From: Pardosa pseudoannulata
Lineage: Eukaryota; Arthropoda; Arachnida; Araneae; Lycosidae
Assembly: GCA_032207245.1 (NCBI GenBank)
Contig: CM063509.1
Coordinates: 4,306,057 to 4,370,056, forward strand
Direction of reading: 5' to 3'
DNA: 64,000 nucleotides
The stretch's first letter is position 1, and every line of letters starts with the position of its first letter. The translations under genes and the position numbers were made by a program. The notes beneath the pieces were generated by a model. That model saw only the letters and a list, made by a program, of their open reading frames with translations. It had not been told where the DNA came from and searched no databases. This document shows positions 34,274 to 47,670 of the stretch, piece by piece.

Positions 34274-35769
34274 TTTACAGAGTATTAAATGACAAACTTC
34301 CAAAATGAAAGTTCATAATTAATAATAATTCAAAATTAGAGTTTCGGCTATTTAATCTTTTATTGCATGATCTCGTGCAATGTTTCATTACTCCTACATC
34401 ATTACATTTTCCAAGTCAAATCGGATCCTCGAACCTTCATATCAACATCCTACAAATTAATACTTCGCCAGAATTATATACCATGTAAAGCTCAACACTT
34501 AGCTGTGTCATTTTATATACTTGATGGCGTATCTAATGCAGTGTTTACGTTCATTTTCTTATTAATACTGTTTAATTATATACAAATGATGTTTTGTTAT
34601 GATTAGGATTATAGACATTGACGAACGATATCAAGTTAAATGTTATCTGTGAGGAAATATTCTGCCTGTGAAACTGATAAATTAGTGCATTGATATCTAC
34701 TTTATTTACATTTCAAATTTTGAGTTTCTGAAGTAAATCTAAGTGAAATGCATGAGATGTTACTATGTTTGCATTATAAGGTGAATCTGTGTGCTTGTAT
34801 ATATACTCTTTAAAATTTAAAATCTCTAATTTTTTTTTTTTTTAATAGTACAGTAGTTAACAGGTAAAACAGCTGATTTTATCTTTCCATATTGAATGAT
34901 AGCTTTTTCACTTTTTGAAGTGTTGGAAGGAGTTTATCACAGTAGGAATGATTTAATTTACTTTTAAATCAACTTCATTTATTTATTTTTTACTTGATTG
35001 ATGTACCAAAGTATTAAAAGTTCCTTTGATTTTCAAAAGTTGCAACTCTGAAGGAGGTATTAGTATGTAAAAGTTTTCAAAATTGAGCCAACATGTTAAA
35101 TATTAACAAATATGTAATAACCTGAAAGAACATGAATACTACTATTTTTATTTTATTTTTTAATGTATGTGTTTATATTTTAGCATTTTGAGGAATTACA
35201 TTCTTTAGTTTCATTACTCTGTTTATACTGCAGTGCCCACATTTTGGTTTTATATACTTTATGTAGACAGCCATACCATATTTACATAATATTAAGTGTA
35301 TAAATTCATTTTTTATTTAAATAAAGTAATACACAATTCTGATGTCCTGTATAAACTACACAGCAAAATAATTTGAAATAAATATTTTACAAAATGTTTT
35401 AAACTTTGTTAAAATTAAAATATGATAAAAATGTATTTATAAGTGTAAAATATTGTAATATTTCATACTTTGGCCAACATTTGATATTTGTTTTGCAAAG
35501 TTGTATGATAATTAGGCACCTGTGTTTAAATTTTATGAAATTTGTCGTGGAATCACAGCAAAAGTTTTATTTTACAAATGGTTGATTCATTTACAATTGT
35601 ACCAAAAATAAAAGTTTGGAACGCTAATCTTCTATACAAGGGCTAATGAAACTGCGACTTACTGCTTAAAGTATTTTAAACAGCTACAAACATACTATCA
35701 GTGAGATTTAAACCAATGAATTGAATATTAAAGAGCTGCATTGTACCCATTTGACCAAAAATAACTAAC

Positions 35770-36579
35770 CAAGAATGGCATGATTTAAATCAGTTGATTT
35801 GTTTGAAAAAAATCATTGATTTAAATCTATCTTTTTTTTTTTTTCACTGCTTTTAAAACCTATATTCAAAAGACAGGAGAATTGGGAATCATCACAATAA
35901 TACCAATAAGTAAATAAGTGTCAATGGATAGCATGTGCTTTCCAAGAATGGAGGGGTTGTTATCAGAAAGTATGGAGTAGGGGTAGGTACAATGATTGGA
36001 ATTCATTTTATGTAATCGGAGGTAAAGATAGTATGACAGAACTTGAAATCCAGTTTGTCAACCAATAACAACAGCTGTGGCTTCGTCTGCTGGAATGAAA
36101 AGACAGTTTTCTTCTTTTGGTATGGTTCGTTCTAGCCTTCTTAACCCATTAGGAGAGGATAAAGCATCAAAGCGAGTGTTTTTATTAAAACAGTTAAATC
36201 CATCATTCAGTGATAAAAAAATATTGAAATAATTGTGATTTGTTTTTTTAAATAAATAGTTTGCATTTAAAGAATATTTAATTTGTTCTTTAAATATACA
36301 TCTTATTGAGTTTGCACTATCCAATGACAAAATAATGGAATGTATTTAGATTTAAAATTTATATATTTAATTTTAGGTAATCAGTGTGTAGAATAGATTA
36401 GATAGATGCTACTTCTCATAACAAACTATTCTATGTATGTTGCAAAAAACCATAAAAACAACCATTAAAATGAGTCTTCAGAAAAAATCAAAGAAATCCG
36501 ATTTAAATGAAAAAAATCTGATTTAAATCAATTAAACCTTCCCTTTTTTTATTTAAAAAAAATTTTTTTTTCAAACCTG
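35770..36579 (+). mobile_element. hAT-B element, copy 1 (810 bp)
   Basis: Flanked by an exact 8-bp target duplication TAACTAAC (35762-35769 and 36580-36587). The ends are decayed versions of CAGGGTTGGCATGATTT. It shares the internal block with 37370-38250 and 58089-58915, including a hAT transposase C-terminal remnant (TTAVASSAGM-like, near 36060-36160) with stops. Confidence 0.88.
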
Positions 36580-37255
36580 TAACTAACTATAACTGAAAAA
36601 AAATAATAATTAAGCATATTACACAAAAATAAAATTGTAGTGTAGCAGACATGACACAGAAAATCCATATTTTAACCCGAGAATTTGATGAAAATTTGTT
36701 TTTGAATACATCTTCATGAATATATTGAATTACAGTTGTTATATTTTTATAATAAGTTTTCTTTTATTCTAAGATTTCAGTGTATACTTATGTTAAGGAA
36801 AGGAAAAAAAATTGAATTTAGTAGGAAATTACCTAATTAAATATTATTTGTGTTACAGACATGACTGAAAGTTTGCTTCTTGTTTTTCAGTTTATAATCT
36901 TTTAGTTGACAATATACCTTTAATATATTATGTTCTTTTAATAGATTGCTTAAGTATTAAGTAAGTTATGATTTCTAACTCCTTTTTACACATTTTAAAT
37001 TTAGATTTTAAAAGTATATGGTCAAATATTTTAAGTAAACAGGGATAAGATACATACAATTATAATTTATAAAATATATGATTTATTTTTAAAGCAATGC
37101 ATTTTAAAAGAAGGATTGCTTAGCAAAGTTTATAAGTATGTATAAGCTGATATTCTTGCATATTACGGTTTCTCAAAATATTTGAACTTGTTTACAACTA
37201 CAGGCTTAAAATGATGCTTCAGTGTCACATTTTTTTGTTTACTGAAACTACATAG

Positions 37256-38660
37256 CCTGACCAGACTTTCAAGCTCGCCTGATTTAACCTGGCAGTACCA
37301 AATTTTTTACTATTTTCTTGGACAAATGTATGATTTGCCAGATTTTTGAAGGAAAAAATCAGGGTTGGCATGATTTAAATCATGAATTAAATTTAAATTT
37401 AAATCATGATTTAAATCAATTGATTTAAAAAAAAACATTGATTTAAAAAAAACATTGATTTAAATCAGTTGATTTAAAAAAAGTCATTGCTTTAATCATG
37501 TATTAAATTTAAATTTAAATCAGTTGATTTAAAATAAAATCATTGATTTAAATCCTTATTTTATAACCTCTTTTAAAACCTCTATTCCAAAGACAGGAGA
37601 ATTGGGAATCTGTCAGCACAGTAATACCAATAATTGTCAATAGATAGCATGTGCTTTCCAAGAATGGAGGGGTTGTTATCAGAAAGTATGGAGTAGGGCT
37701 AGTACAACGATGGATTAGGACTGGTGGAATTCATTTTATGTCATGGGAGGTAAAGAGAGTATGACAGAAATTGAAATCTAGTTTTTCCTCCTAATAACAA
37801 CAGCCGTGGCTTCATCTGCTAGAGTAGAAAGACAAGTTTTCTACTTTTGGTATTGTTCAGCCTTCGTTACAAATTAAGAGTGGATAAAGCATTGAGACTA
37901 TTTTTTTATTGAAACAGTTAAATCCACAATTCGTTTCTTTAAAAAATATTGAAATAATTTTGATTTTTTGTAATAAATAGTTTGCATTAAATGAATATTT
38001 AATTTGTTCTTTAAATTTACATCTTATTTACTTTGCACTATTCAATTACCAAATAATAGAATGTATTTAGATTAAAATTTATATATTTAATTTTAGGTAA
38101 TCACTGTGTAGATAGATAAGATGAGATAGATAGATAAAATGTTACGTATAACAAACTATTCCATGTATATTGCAAAAATATCAAATAGAAACACAATAAT
38201 AATTAAAATTAGAATTCAGAAAAAAAAATCGTGATTTTTTTCCAACCCTGGAAAAAATTTTAAACTTTTCTGGCAACAGAGAAAAAGGTTACATAGGCTC
38301 TGCGAAATTGGGGTCATTACAATTAGAATTTTGCAGTCTGCTTCAAGAAGAAATCCCTACCACAATTCTTTAAGAGCTTGTTAATACCCTGTGGCATTTG
38401 ATTGAATAAAGAACAATGATAGAAAATTTAAATATAAGAAACTTGTGATTTCTTGCTATTAATTTTAACGATTCCACGTAGAAATGATGAGTGTGTACAA
38501 ATTTGTTGCTATACATTTCCATTTATCAATAACAAATGAAACAATTGAAAACTTGTTCATTTGCAAATCAAGGAAACAGAAGCATGTTTTGAACAAATGT
38601 TGATTCTAATTTTTTAAGAATAGCAATATCTGCAGCAGTAAATGTAGTACTATAGAACAG
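37256..38660. repeat. Old repeat C, copy 1, split by hAT-B
   Basis: Left part 37256-37369 and right part 38259-38660 together match the repeats at about 47690-48180 and 48590-49090 (ACTATTTTCT, GGGACAAATATACGAT-like, GAATTTTGCAGTCTGC, CAAGAAGAAATCCCTA, AATAACAAATGAAACAATTG). This is the most diverged of the three. The hAT-B insertion sits between them. Confidence 0.8.
37370..38250 (+). mobile_element. hAT-B element, copy 2 (881 bp)
   Basis: Starts CAGGGTTGGCATGATTTAAA and ends TTTTTTCCAACCCTG, with exact 8-bp duplications GAAAAAAT at 37362-37369 and 38251-38258. Near its left end it has several tandem 'gatttaaat'-type units with opposite orientations. The transposase remnant is present but broken. 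Confidence 0.93.
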
Positions 38661-39633
38661 AGCTCTCAGTAAAAACCTGCCCCTCCCCTTTTCTTTCTTT
38701 TTTTTTTAAATTTTTATTTTTTTCCTAAATGGTTATTTTCCCCCACTATTTTTAAAGTTTTTCAGTAATTTTTTTATTTGCAAACATAACTGACATATTT
38801 CATCTCTTTAATATTAAAATTTTTACTGGCAAGCATGTGATAAGGCACCCAAAGTGGAAGCTTCTATGAACTATGATATTTAGGGAGAACTGACTGTATT
38901 GTTGCAGACACATAATAGAATCTTTAGCTGAGGAGAACTCAGAGTGTAAAGTACATTTATATTCCATTGAAAATGCATATCCTATCAGCATATGTTTTTT
39001 GAAAGTTTTGCAGATTGAGCCTTCTGTGTTCGTATTGTCATCTCATCTGGTAAGTTAGGATTTATTTATTTTACTGCTTTGCATTTATAAGAAATACTTT
39101 AAACTGTTAAATATATGTTAAAACAAGTAAATTCATTATCTTTGTTTTATAACTTCGTTCAATAAAAATGATTTTCTTTAAATTGCAATCTTCATATAAT
39201 TTTACTAATGATTTTTTATAATAAATTTTTACTTTGTGAGAGTTTCCATATTTGGGCGCATATATATATATATATATATATATAAATACACATGTCACGT
39301 TTAAAAATGGGGATTAAGTATAAAGCGAGTTATAAATTAAAAAAAGTTAGAACTCATGAACAATAATGTAATAGGAGAAAGAACACCCTCGAGTGGAACC
39401 ATACAGAGTAAAAAACTCGCTGTGGAAGTAGACATAGAAATTTTGCTTAGGTAGCAACACCAAAAGAGACAGTTCTGAGCAGGAATTTAGGCTGATAACA
39501 TCTTCCATGCTTGTCGTGGCAAAGTATGGTAAGAAAGGATTTCTAAATGGTATAGCTATGGACAGAAGGATTGCAATAAAAAAGTTTTTATATATGAAAT
39601 AAAATGTCTTCCATGCTTTAAGCACTCGTTCTG

Positions 39634-39635
<2 letters not shown>

Positions 39636-39687
<52 letters not shown>
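39636..39687. repeat. (TA)26 microsatellite
   Basis: Uninterrupted TA tract; further shorter tracts at 39261-39284 and 39839-39861. Confidence 0.95.
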
Positions 39688-39690
<3 letters not shown>

Positions 39691-41249
39691 TCTCAATCTG
39701 GGATTCTGTTGATTTTTATATAACTTTTATAGTTATTTTATAATTCTGGGTTAATATAAATTTATAAAAATAAAAGCAAGATTAAAAAGTTTTCTTATAA
39801 AAAAAAAATATATATAAAGACAATGTAATGGAAAAGTTTATATATATATATATATATATATTGTACGAAGTGTCTAAATACCATTTTTGCAGAAACTTTT
39901 AAGCTCTTCCACTTAGATTTATTAATTTTATCTGAAATTTTTATTGTAACATAAAATACTAAATATATTTTATTAAAACTGTTTTCTGTCTGAATATCTT
40001 TTATTGAGTTTAAAATATTAAAGTGTACAAATAATTATTTTGCCAACTGTATAACTTGATGCTACTATTTTGTGCAAACTTAAAGTGTTTATTTTCTTAG
40101 TTTAGGAACTGAGTAAAAAGAGAATAGGAAAGTGCTCATTAGATTGTAATGGACATATAGGGACAAAGAAGAGAAACGATGAATGTTTATGGTGTAAAGC
40201 ATCTGTAACTATTTTAAAAGAATTCCAAGCTGTTGAACAAGACACATGACCAGCTACTTTAATGCTTGCAAAACAGTAATTGCTGTCATCGTAGGAAAGT
40301 GCATCTGTTAATGTAATTATTTGGGCTACGAAATTCATCATAAGCAATTATTCACCAAATTCATGTAATGAAACTGCTGAAGTATATGAATATATGGGTA
40401 GTGCTACCGAAGATTTGAGTGCTAATATTTTAAGTAATGTTTGGATAAATCAGCACTGTCGTTCAAACTTATTATGATTGATAGTGAGGAATTTCCTGTA
40501 AATGAAGAAATCAGAGGTCTCCTTCAACTGGAAAATTTCAATTTGCATGTAATTAATAATACGCTTAAAAGGCTTATGGATTATGGATCTTTGTTTCAGA
40601 TCTTTATTACTTTTTTCTTGGAAAAACATGAAAAAAAAGATGTTCCCCTTCAGAAATTAAGCATTCATCCATACAATGGCTGGCATAAAGAACAGTTTCT
40701 TGTGTGTTGGAACAATAGCCTGCTATCGTGCATTTTCTCTGTCAGTATATGACAGCCAAAAAAAAAAGAAAAAAGAAAACTTATCAGTATCTTAACATCA
40801 ATTGCTAAAAAAAAAAGAAGATACACAACTTATTGAACAAACCAGTGAAATTAAAAGTGTTATTTTGTTAATCACTCAGCTCTTTTTTTAATTGAAATAT
40901 ATTCCAGAAAGAATATCCACTAGTTCATATTTTATATGAAAATTTAAAGGAGCTGCTTATTTAAATAATGAGAAGAGTTTTCAAAAAGAGCTCAGTTGAT
41001 AAAACAATGCAAAAGAAAAACCTGCAAACACTTTTAACGAAGATTTCAATAACTATATTCCACGTCTGTGATATTTAATTGAAGTGTCCTGGTATTGAAA
41101 AATGCTGGTTTACATTCCAATAAATTTGCTTATATGTTTTTTTGGTAATAAATAATAGTTATCAATGGATAGTTCTCTGCTTTCAGTCAATGTTGTTATT
41201 ATGATAATTAATTAGGGCATTTAAATTATATACCTGTTGTTGTTACTCA

Positions 41250-41530
41250 TCCCCTTGGTGTAGGAAATGTGTAATGGTAATATACAGCTTCACTTTAAGG
41301 AACCGAAAACTAAAGCTGGATAACACCTTAAGAAGGGGTACCCCTTTTGTTTGATGAGAGTGAAAGAATGACTTTCCTTGAGTGAGTCCTCAGCAGGTAC
41401 CAAACAAATGACCCCTAAATGTATCATTTGGGAACTTGGAGGACTTTGTGACCATAAACCTAATTGACATGGTTTTGGGGTATGCTTACCAGATCATTGC
41501 CTTTGCTCCGTGTATCAAGCATGCACTGGA
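41250..41530 (-). mobile_element. tRNA-derived SINE, copy 2
   Basis: In reverse orientation shares AGGCAATGATCT, CAAATGATAC, and CCCTTCTTAAGGT with the SINE at 13054-13345. Its A and B boxes are eroded. Boundaries approximate. Confidence 0.5.
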
Positions 41531-41785
41531 ACAAACTATTATTCTGTAAATAAAGTCTCTATTTTGTTCAAAAAGTATAAGTCACTTTTTCCACCGCTTT
41601 TGAGCTATGTGCTGAAAACCCTGCAGAGAAACAATTGTAAATATTTCAAGTAGATAATATTGTCATTAAATAACTTTTCTCTGTGTAATGTCATTTTTAT
41701 TGTTTTAGAACCAGATCACTGATTTCGCACATAGGGTACATAACTAACCATAAATAGAAATTGAATATTGTATAATTTGGCTTTT

Positions 41786-41806
41786 TCTCTCTCTCTCTCT
41801 CTCTCT
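41786..41806. repeat. (CT)n microsatellite
   Basis: Uninterrupted CT dinucleotides followed by a T run. Confidence 0.9.
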
Positions 41807-43735
41807 TTTTTTTTTTTTAAAGGTACCAAGTTGTTACATTGGTGAACATGACCCGTTATCACAGGATTTTGGACTTTTGGGGGTCTGGAATAGGTATTAT
41901 TTCCTCACAAAACCCTTGCTCCTATTTTTTTTTTTTTTTTAATTAAACAGCAGCTATATTTGGAATAAATTTCCAATATTGAGGGCTGAGCACAATTATC
42001 TTTGCTAAGAGTTTGCATTTTCCATCAACTAAGCCTTAAAAAAAGTTCATTTGCTAGTTTCAGTTAATTGAAATACATTTTTGGGAGTTTTGTTTATTTT
42101 TTCACTCTGATGCAAATCAGCTATTTTGGGGAGTTTTGCTTCATAGGCAGCTAGGGGCAGCCTTGAAGGAGATCACACCTTTTTTCCCCCCCCTGATTTT
42201 ATAGACTTAACGATAATGACTACACAGGGCCTATTATTCAGGTTCCTCTCTTACTGTCTTAGGTTATGTTACATATCCTAATGTGATTGTAAATATTACT
42301 CTGCTAAACCTTTTGAGTAGGATACCATTTCCCATTTAAATTACTGTTCAGATTTATTTCTGCCACTGGTTTCTTTGAAATTTGGAATCTAGGAAAAATG
42401 AGGGGCCTTTCAGTACAATAGACCAATGCTGGTGCTTTTTTAAGCCACCCCACTCCAACTCAAGTCATAGTCATAGGTTCCTCTCTTTCAATTATTTTGT
42501 TTTTATAACACTTGTATCACACATTTGGCCTTTTATCTTTTGCTCTTCTTTACTATATGTATATCAAAAGACTTTATCTGTTGCAATAAAGTTAGGTGAC
42601 AGAAAGACATTCACTATTATTAATTAGTTATTGTTAATTACTCAACTATTCAAATATTTTTTCTGAGTACTATTTTACTAAAAAAAATTTACTATTTAAT
42701 TTTTAAATTATTTATAATACTAATTAACTACCGTTTAACTATTTACTGTAGACAAATTTAGTATGTTAAAGAAAACATTTTTATCACTAGTCTAGAAACA
42801 AGCTTGATTTTAAAATTTTTTAATTTTTGTTTTTAGTAATTGAAAAACCATGAAAATGTCATATTTATAATAAAAACATTTCATATTCATTTAACCGTCT
42901 TATTTTGTAAAGTTGAGTTGTCCTGTAACATGAAGAAAAGGTATTTGCTAATTGTGAAGGATTAAAAAAAATTATGCTTCTGAGTGTGTGGGTATGACTT
43001 TTATTCTTTCTTGTTCACCAAGTTCGGCTTCCATTGAACAAGTTATTTTGACATTCGAAACTTTGAACCCACTTAAGTATTGATAAATGTTCAAAAATTT
43101 TAATGTGTTAATAAATGTTAAGTGGTAATTTTGATTATATATACATTTCGTAACAAATTATCATTGTGTTGATGGATGATAATTTACCTTTAATAAATAA
43201 TTTCTGGAACATATATTAATAAATAAAATCCATTTCTGAATCAGGTTGATAAAATTTTATTCATTGATTCAGCATCCTCTTGACCTCCCATCTTTTCTTA
43301 ACACGTTGTTCTTGCTTTGATTTCTGCTTTGTGAAATAAAAGTTTTATTTATAAACTTGAATTCTCAGTAGTCACATAATGTATATTTTCCACATGCTAA
43401 TAAAATTGTAGAACTGAAACTTTCTTAATGTTTATATTGACCGTTTGTATTAAATGTTTATATTGGTGTCCACAGACCAAAAAAAAAAAAAAAACTCAGC
43501 AGTCTGAAAAATTCAAGAAATATTTTTTTTTAATTTTTAGAATTTTTGTTTTTTACCAGTGGAGTTAAAAAGATGGTAGGAAATGAAGTTTTGTGCTCAA
43601 ACTTTGTTAATGGAAAAATGTTTAGGAGCAAAACTTGTTAAACACAGAGACTTGTACAGTTATTGATATTTAACAAAAATTAGTACCGTAAAAATTTTAA
43701 CAATTTAAACAACAAAACCTCTTAAGCAGATTCTA

Positions 43736-43740
<5 letters not shown>

Positions 43741-43769
<29 letters not shown>
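43741..43769. repeat. (TA)n microsatellite
   Basis: Uninterrupted TA tract of about 29 bp. Confidence 0.95.
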
Positions 43770-43773
<4 letters not shown>

Positions 43774-45073
43774 ACATATACTGATTGAACTTGAGAATAT
43801 ACCTTTAGTCTTTCTTCTAATTTTTTGAATAAAGAGCATCTTAATTTCTTCAAAGAAAAAAATAAATTTGAATATTAATTAAAATTATTGACAATGAATT
43901 TTACCACTTAGCAAAACTGTCACCAATGTGCTAGCAATCTGATGTATTCTTTCCCCCAATAAATGATAATATTCCATTAAATTTTGAAAAAATTTAAAAT
44001 GGTGAAAATATTAGTCAGTTGGCCAGAATCTTTATTTGTCAACATTCAAAATTATCTTCCAATTTTCCTGACATTTGTACAGCTTACATTATATTTATAA
44101 CAGTCGTAATTAAGATTGAAAAAATCCTTTTTGAACTTGAGACTTGGTAAGAATTACCTTAGAAGTTCTATGGCACATGGACTTTGAATTTTAAACTCAA
44201 AAATAAAGCAATTCAAAGAGCAGTCTTTAATTTGATTATTAATAATTTAGCTTAATTAAAATCTTAATGTATGCAATTTAAGAGTTTCAATTTTAAGTAA
44301 TAAAACTCTCAAAGCTGTTTTAATTTATCAATAAAATCATATGAAACTGTTTGACTCTCTCATACTGACACTAGGGATATGAATATGTTGATATTCGTCA
44401 AGTTTTTGATAACAATTTTTATTCTGTTTGGGCAATATTATATGTAAAATATGTATCTGTCTGGTCTAAGCAGTATTATTTTTTCTTCACATGTGGATCA
44501 CTACTTAACTGAAATAATAAAAACAGTTCATGAGCAGTAAAAGAAATACTGCATCCCTTCCTACCCAGTAGAGATTGACCTTGTTTCATGAGGCAGAACA
44601 GATACAGATGGTTTGCTTACGAAAACCTCTGTCTAGACGAGTCCTACAACTCATGTAGACCTCATCACAAAGAAGTGCTACGATAGATTAAGTTTGGACC
44701 AGAAGGTACAGTTTCCAATCTCCCTAAGAGGGAAAATGAATGTTTAAGGTTTATCCAGTTCTTAAGGTATAGTAAAAAATGCAAAAAGAGGTACAGAGAG
44801 TAATATCTTAAAGTGTTTCATGCAGATTGTAGCCTCAGCTTCATTCCATAGTTGCAAAGGAAGCCACTGTTGGCATGGATGTTCATAACTGTTCGCTTTA
44901 AGCAGTAGGTCTTGATTTCAAACATTAGATTATAGGGATTCAAACCTCTAAGCTTTTCTAATCGAAAGTTAATAATATTCATTTTATCCCCTTTTTTTTA
45001 ACTATTATAAATTTGACAGATTATTCTTAAAATTCATTTTTTTTTTTTTACTAATAACTTTTTTTTTCTTTAG

Positions 45074-45169
45074 GATTTTGAATTCTTTGATTTCAATAAT
45101 GCCACTGAAGAAGAAATCAAAGAAATACAAGCTATACTTAAAGGTCCTGGAAGCAATGGATCTGTAGAG
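45074..45169 (+). CDS. USP10-like gene, exon 2
   Basis: A phase 0-0 exon of 32 codons between acceptor TTTTTTCTTTAG and donor GAG|GTAATT. It reads DFEFFDFNNATEEEIKEIQA then ILKGPGSNGSVE. The FxDF-like motif at the very N-terminus followed by an acidic helix resembles the start of USP10 proteins, where FGDF binds the NTF2-like domain of G3BP/Rasputin. It is much less AT-rich than the flanks and clearly coding in character. The family assignment rests on this motif plus WADLF in exon 4. Confidence 0.75.
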
Positions 45170-45250
45170 GTAATTTTTCTCTCTTTTGGTTTCGTTTTAT
45201 TCCCCCCAGAGAATTTGTGTTCAAAGTTATAATTTATTTCTCACTTTTAG

Positions 45251-45308
45251 CTGCCATGGGAAATTCCCTTGAAAGAAAACTGTTTGGAAGCAGATCCTCA
45301 AAATGAAA
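45251..45308 (+). CDS. USP10-like gene, exon 3
   Basis: 58-nt exon between acceptor TCTCACTTTTAG and donor GTAGGT, encoding LPWEIPLKENCLEADPQNE and one extra base; phase 0 in, phase 1 out, matching exon 4. The 81-bp intron before it is the shortest in the window. Confidence 0.72.
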
Positions 45309-45612
45309 GTAGGTTGGAACTTTTTTTTTTTTTTTTTTAAATGAGTAATATATTTAAAAACATTTCTTTAGAAATGTAGCTTATGTTTAAAATCTTATTG
45401 ATCCTTTTTATCAACTTTATTTAATACATAGTAAAACTTTACTTATAATCCGAACTGATTTTTTTTATTAAAATTAAAGTCTTAATTTTATGAAGATTTT
45501 GTGACCCATATAGTTTTTAAGCTGGACATACTTGATTTATATGACAAAGTAGAGGTGTGCATCTAATGGCTTTTATTTTGAATTTGGATTAACCAAACAT
45601 TTGTGTATAATA

Positions 45613-46370
45613 CAGGGTTCCCATGGTCCTTAAAAGTCCTTAAGAACTCCTTAATTTTAGCTTTCATTTGTAAGGGCTCTTAAAATTACTTAATTTTTGT
45701 CAAAGGACCTTAAACATTCCTTAATTTTTAAAATGGAACACGATCCATTTTTCCATCGACGAGATCTGCCATCGTCATGTGATTTCCTATCAGCTTTCTT
45801 ATATAACAGTTTTTCTTAGTTACTTATTTGACAAATAAATAATCTTTTGCATACTTAAAAGGTTTCAAGTCTAAAGTCAGCTACCCTTTTCTAATAGCTA
45901 ACAGTCATGCAGATTTTAATGAAACGAAGCATGGAGGATGGGGGTTTGTAGATATTTCAGTTACTTATGGAAGTTTCATTTTCCTTTCATTCATTGTAAT
46001 AGAAAAGTCTAAAACCTCCTTCTTTCTGAGGCAACGTCTGGTATAATCAGCTAGTTATATATTGTTTTTATTTGTAATTTATTTTTACTTTGATCAGTCA
46101 AAAAACTTTAGATGCACATTTTTCAAAATTAGTTTTTGTCAAATAGATTTATCTTATTACTAATTTTTAGGCATTTTTTAAAACTTAATTCTGCAATATT
46201 GTAGGACATTTATTGAACATGCCTTGACTGGTTCATAATCATTAAAATAAGTTTCTCAGGAAATAGGGTTTATGCTGTAATGTCATGTATTTCAAGTAGG
46301 TCCTTATAAAAAGTTACTTTGGTCCTTAAAAAGTCCTTAATTTTGTTTTTGAAAAAGAGCAAGAACCCTG
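45613..46370. mobile_element. Unclassified MITE, CAGGGTTC ends (758 bp)
   Basis: Ends CAGGGTTCCCATGGTCCTTA and, in reverse, CAGGGTTCTTGCTC, with GTCCTTAAAAAGTCCTTAAT subterminal motifs at both sides. The ends look hAT-like but I do not see a matching 8-bp duplication. A 3' partial copy lies at 47150-47437. Confidence 0.7.
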
Positions 46371-47032
46371 TAATAAACGGTGTTTGTAAATTTCAAATTA
46401 TCCAACTTCAACTGCATATAACTATAAACTATCCCATAAATGACCAGGAATTTTTATCAATATGTTGTCCATTATTGATATATTTCAAGTATTGTGTTAA
46501 CAGTATTTAAAATTTTGCTATTCCCCATCAGCAATACTGTTTATTCATCTCATGCCATATCATTAGATTGCCAAAAGATTTCTGAATATTCTGCATGTAT
46601 CAGTATAAAACAGTATTCCTTCCAGTTGCTTCATTTATTAGTACTTTATATAAACTCAAACCTTTAAAAATTATCACGTCCTATGTTCTTCTCCACATGT
46701 AAAAGAGTAGACCATAGAGTTCCAATACATTTGCACAATGCAGTTGTGTAAAAATTGGAAGTTAATTTTCTGGCTTCTACATATTGGGATATATCAGAAA
46801 TATTGATCTCAATAGCTAGTGACGTTTTGATATATTCTGGTCATTTATATCTTCTGTTAATATTGGAGGTTTCTTGTATTATTGGTGAATATCTGGATCA
46901 GTTAGTCTTTCAATATTAGTTACCTCTATTTACTTCTATTTTAAAGTACTGTATATTTCCAAATATCAACACATCCTTATATACTGAGGATAGGATTCTT
47001 TTTTTCATTTAATTTACCTAAAATTCAAACCT

Positions 47033-47036
<4 letters not shown>

Positions 47037-47088
<52 letters not shown>
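47037..47088. repeat. (AT)26 microsatellite
   Basis: Uninterrupted AT tract of 52 bp. Confidence 0.95.
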
Positions 47089-47091
<3 letters not shown>

Positions 47092-47149
47092 TCATTTCTA
47101 AACCCTCATAAAATGCTGTTTATTATATTGTATATTTTCATAATTTTTT

Positions 47150-47437
47150 TAGTTTGATCCCCCCAAAAAAACTTAAGATATACATTTTTCAAAATTAGTT
47201 TTTGTCAAATAGATTAATCTTATTAATTTTTAGGCAATTTTAAAAACTTAATTGTGAAATATTGTAGGGCATTTATGGAACATGCCTTGTCTGGTTCATA
47301 ATCATTAAAATAGGTTCCTCAGGAAATAGGGTTTATGTCTTTATGTTGTGTATTTCAAGTAGGTCCTTATAAAAAGTTACTTTGGTCCTTAGAAAGTCCT
47401 TAATGTTTCTTCTGGAAAAAGAGTGGGAAGCTGGTAA
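47150..47437. mobile_element. 3' partial copy of the CAGGGTTC MITE
   Basis: Collinear with about 46085-46370, for example CATTTTTCAAAATTAGTTTT, GAACATGCCTTG, GGTCCTTATAAAAAGTTACT. The 5' half is missing. Both copies lie in the same intron, so this may be a local duplication. Confidence 0.75.
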
Positions 47438-47670
47438 TAGTTTAAACATGTTTTCTGTAAAGTGTTTTGAAAGTAGCATGCAATGATTAAGTCAGTATAT
47501 TTGGCAGAGTTTTGAAATTGTAATGTCTCTTAAATACAGTTATAAGTTATAATATACAGTTAAATTACAGTGTGATAATGTGTTTGTTTAAAAAGAAGTT
47601 TTTCAAATGGTTAATTATGTATTGGAGTTGGACTTGAATTTTATGAGTTATTAATTATGGAATAAGAAAA

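Larger units (their letters stand above)
33917..45073 (+). other. USP10-like intron 1 (11.2 kb)
   Basis: Transposon-rich intron: right inverted-repeat arm, two hAT copies, an old interrupted repeat, a reverse SINE and several microsatellites (listed). Between 38700 and 41200 the open frames at 39347-39637, 40102-40347 (-) and 40441-40752 (+) have better amino-acid composition than their surroundings but I recognise none. 41950-45070 holds no recognised feature except the TA tract at 43741. Confidence 0.6.
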
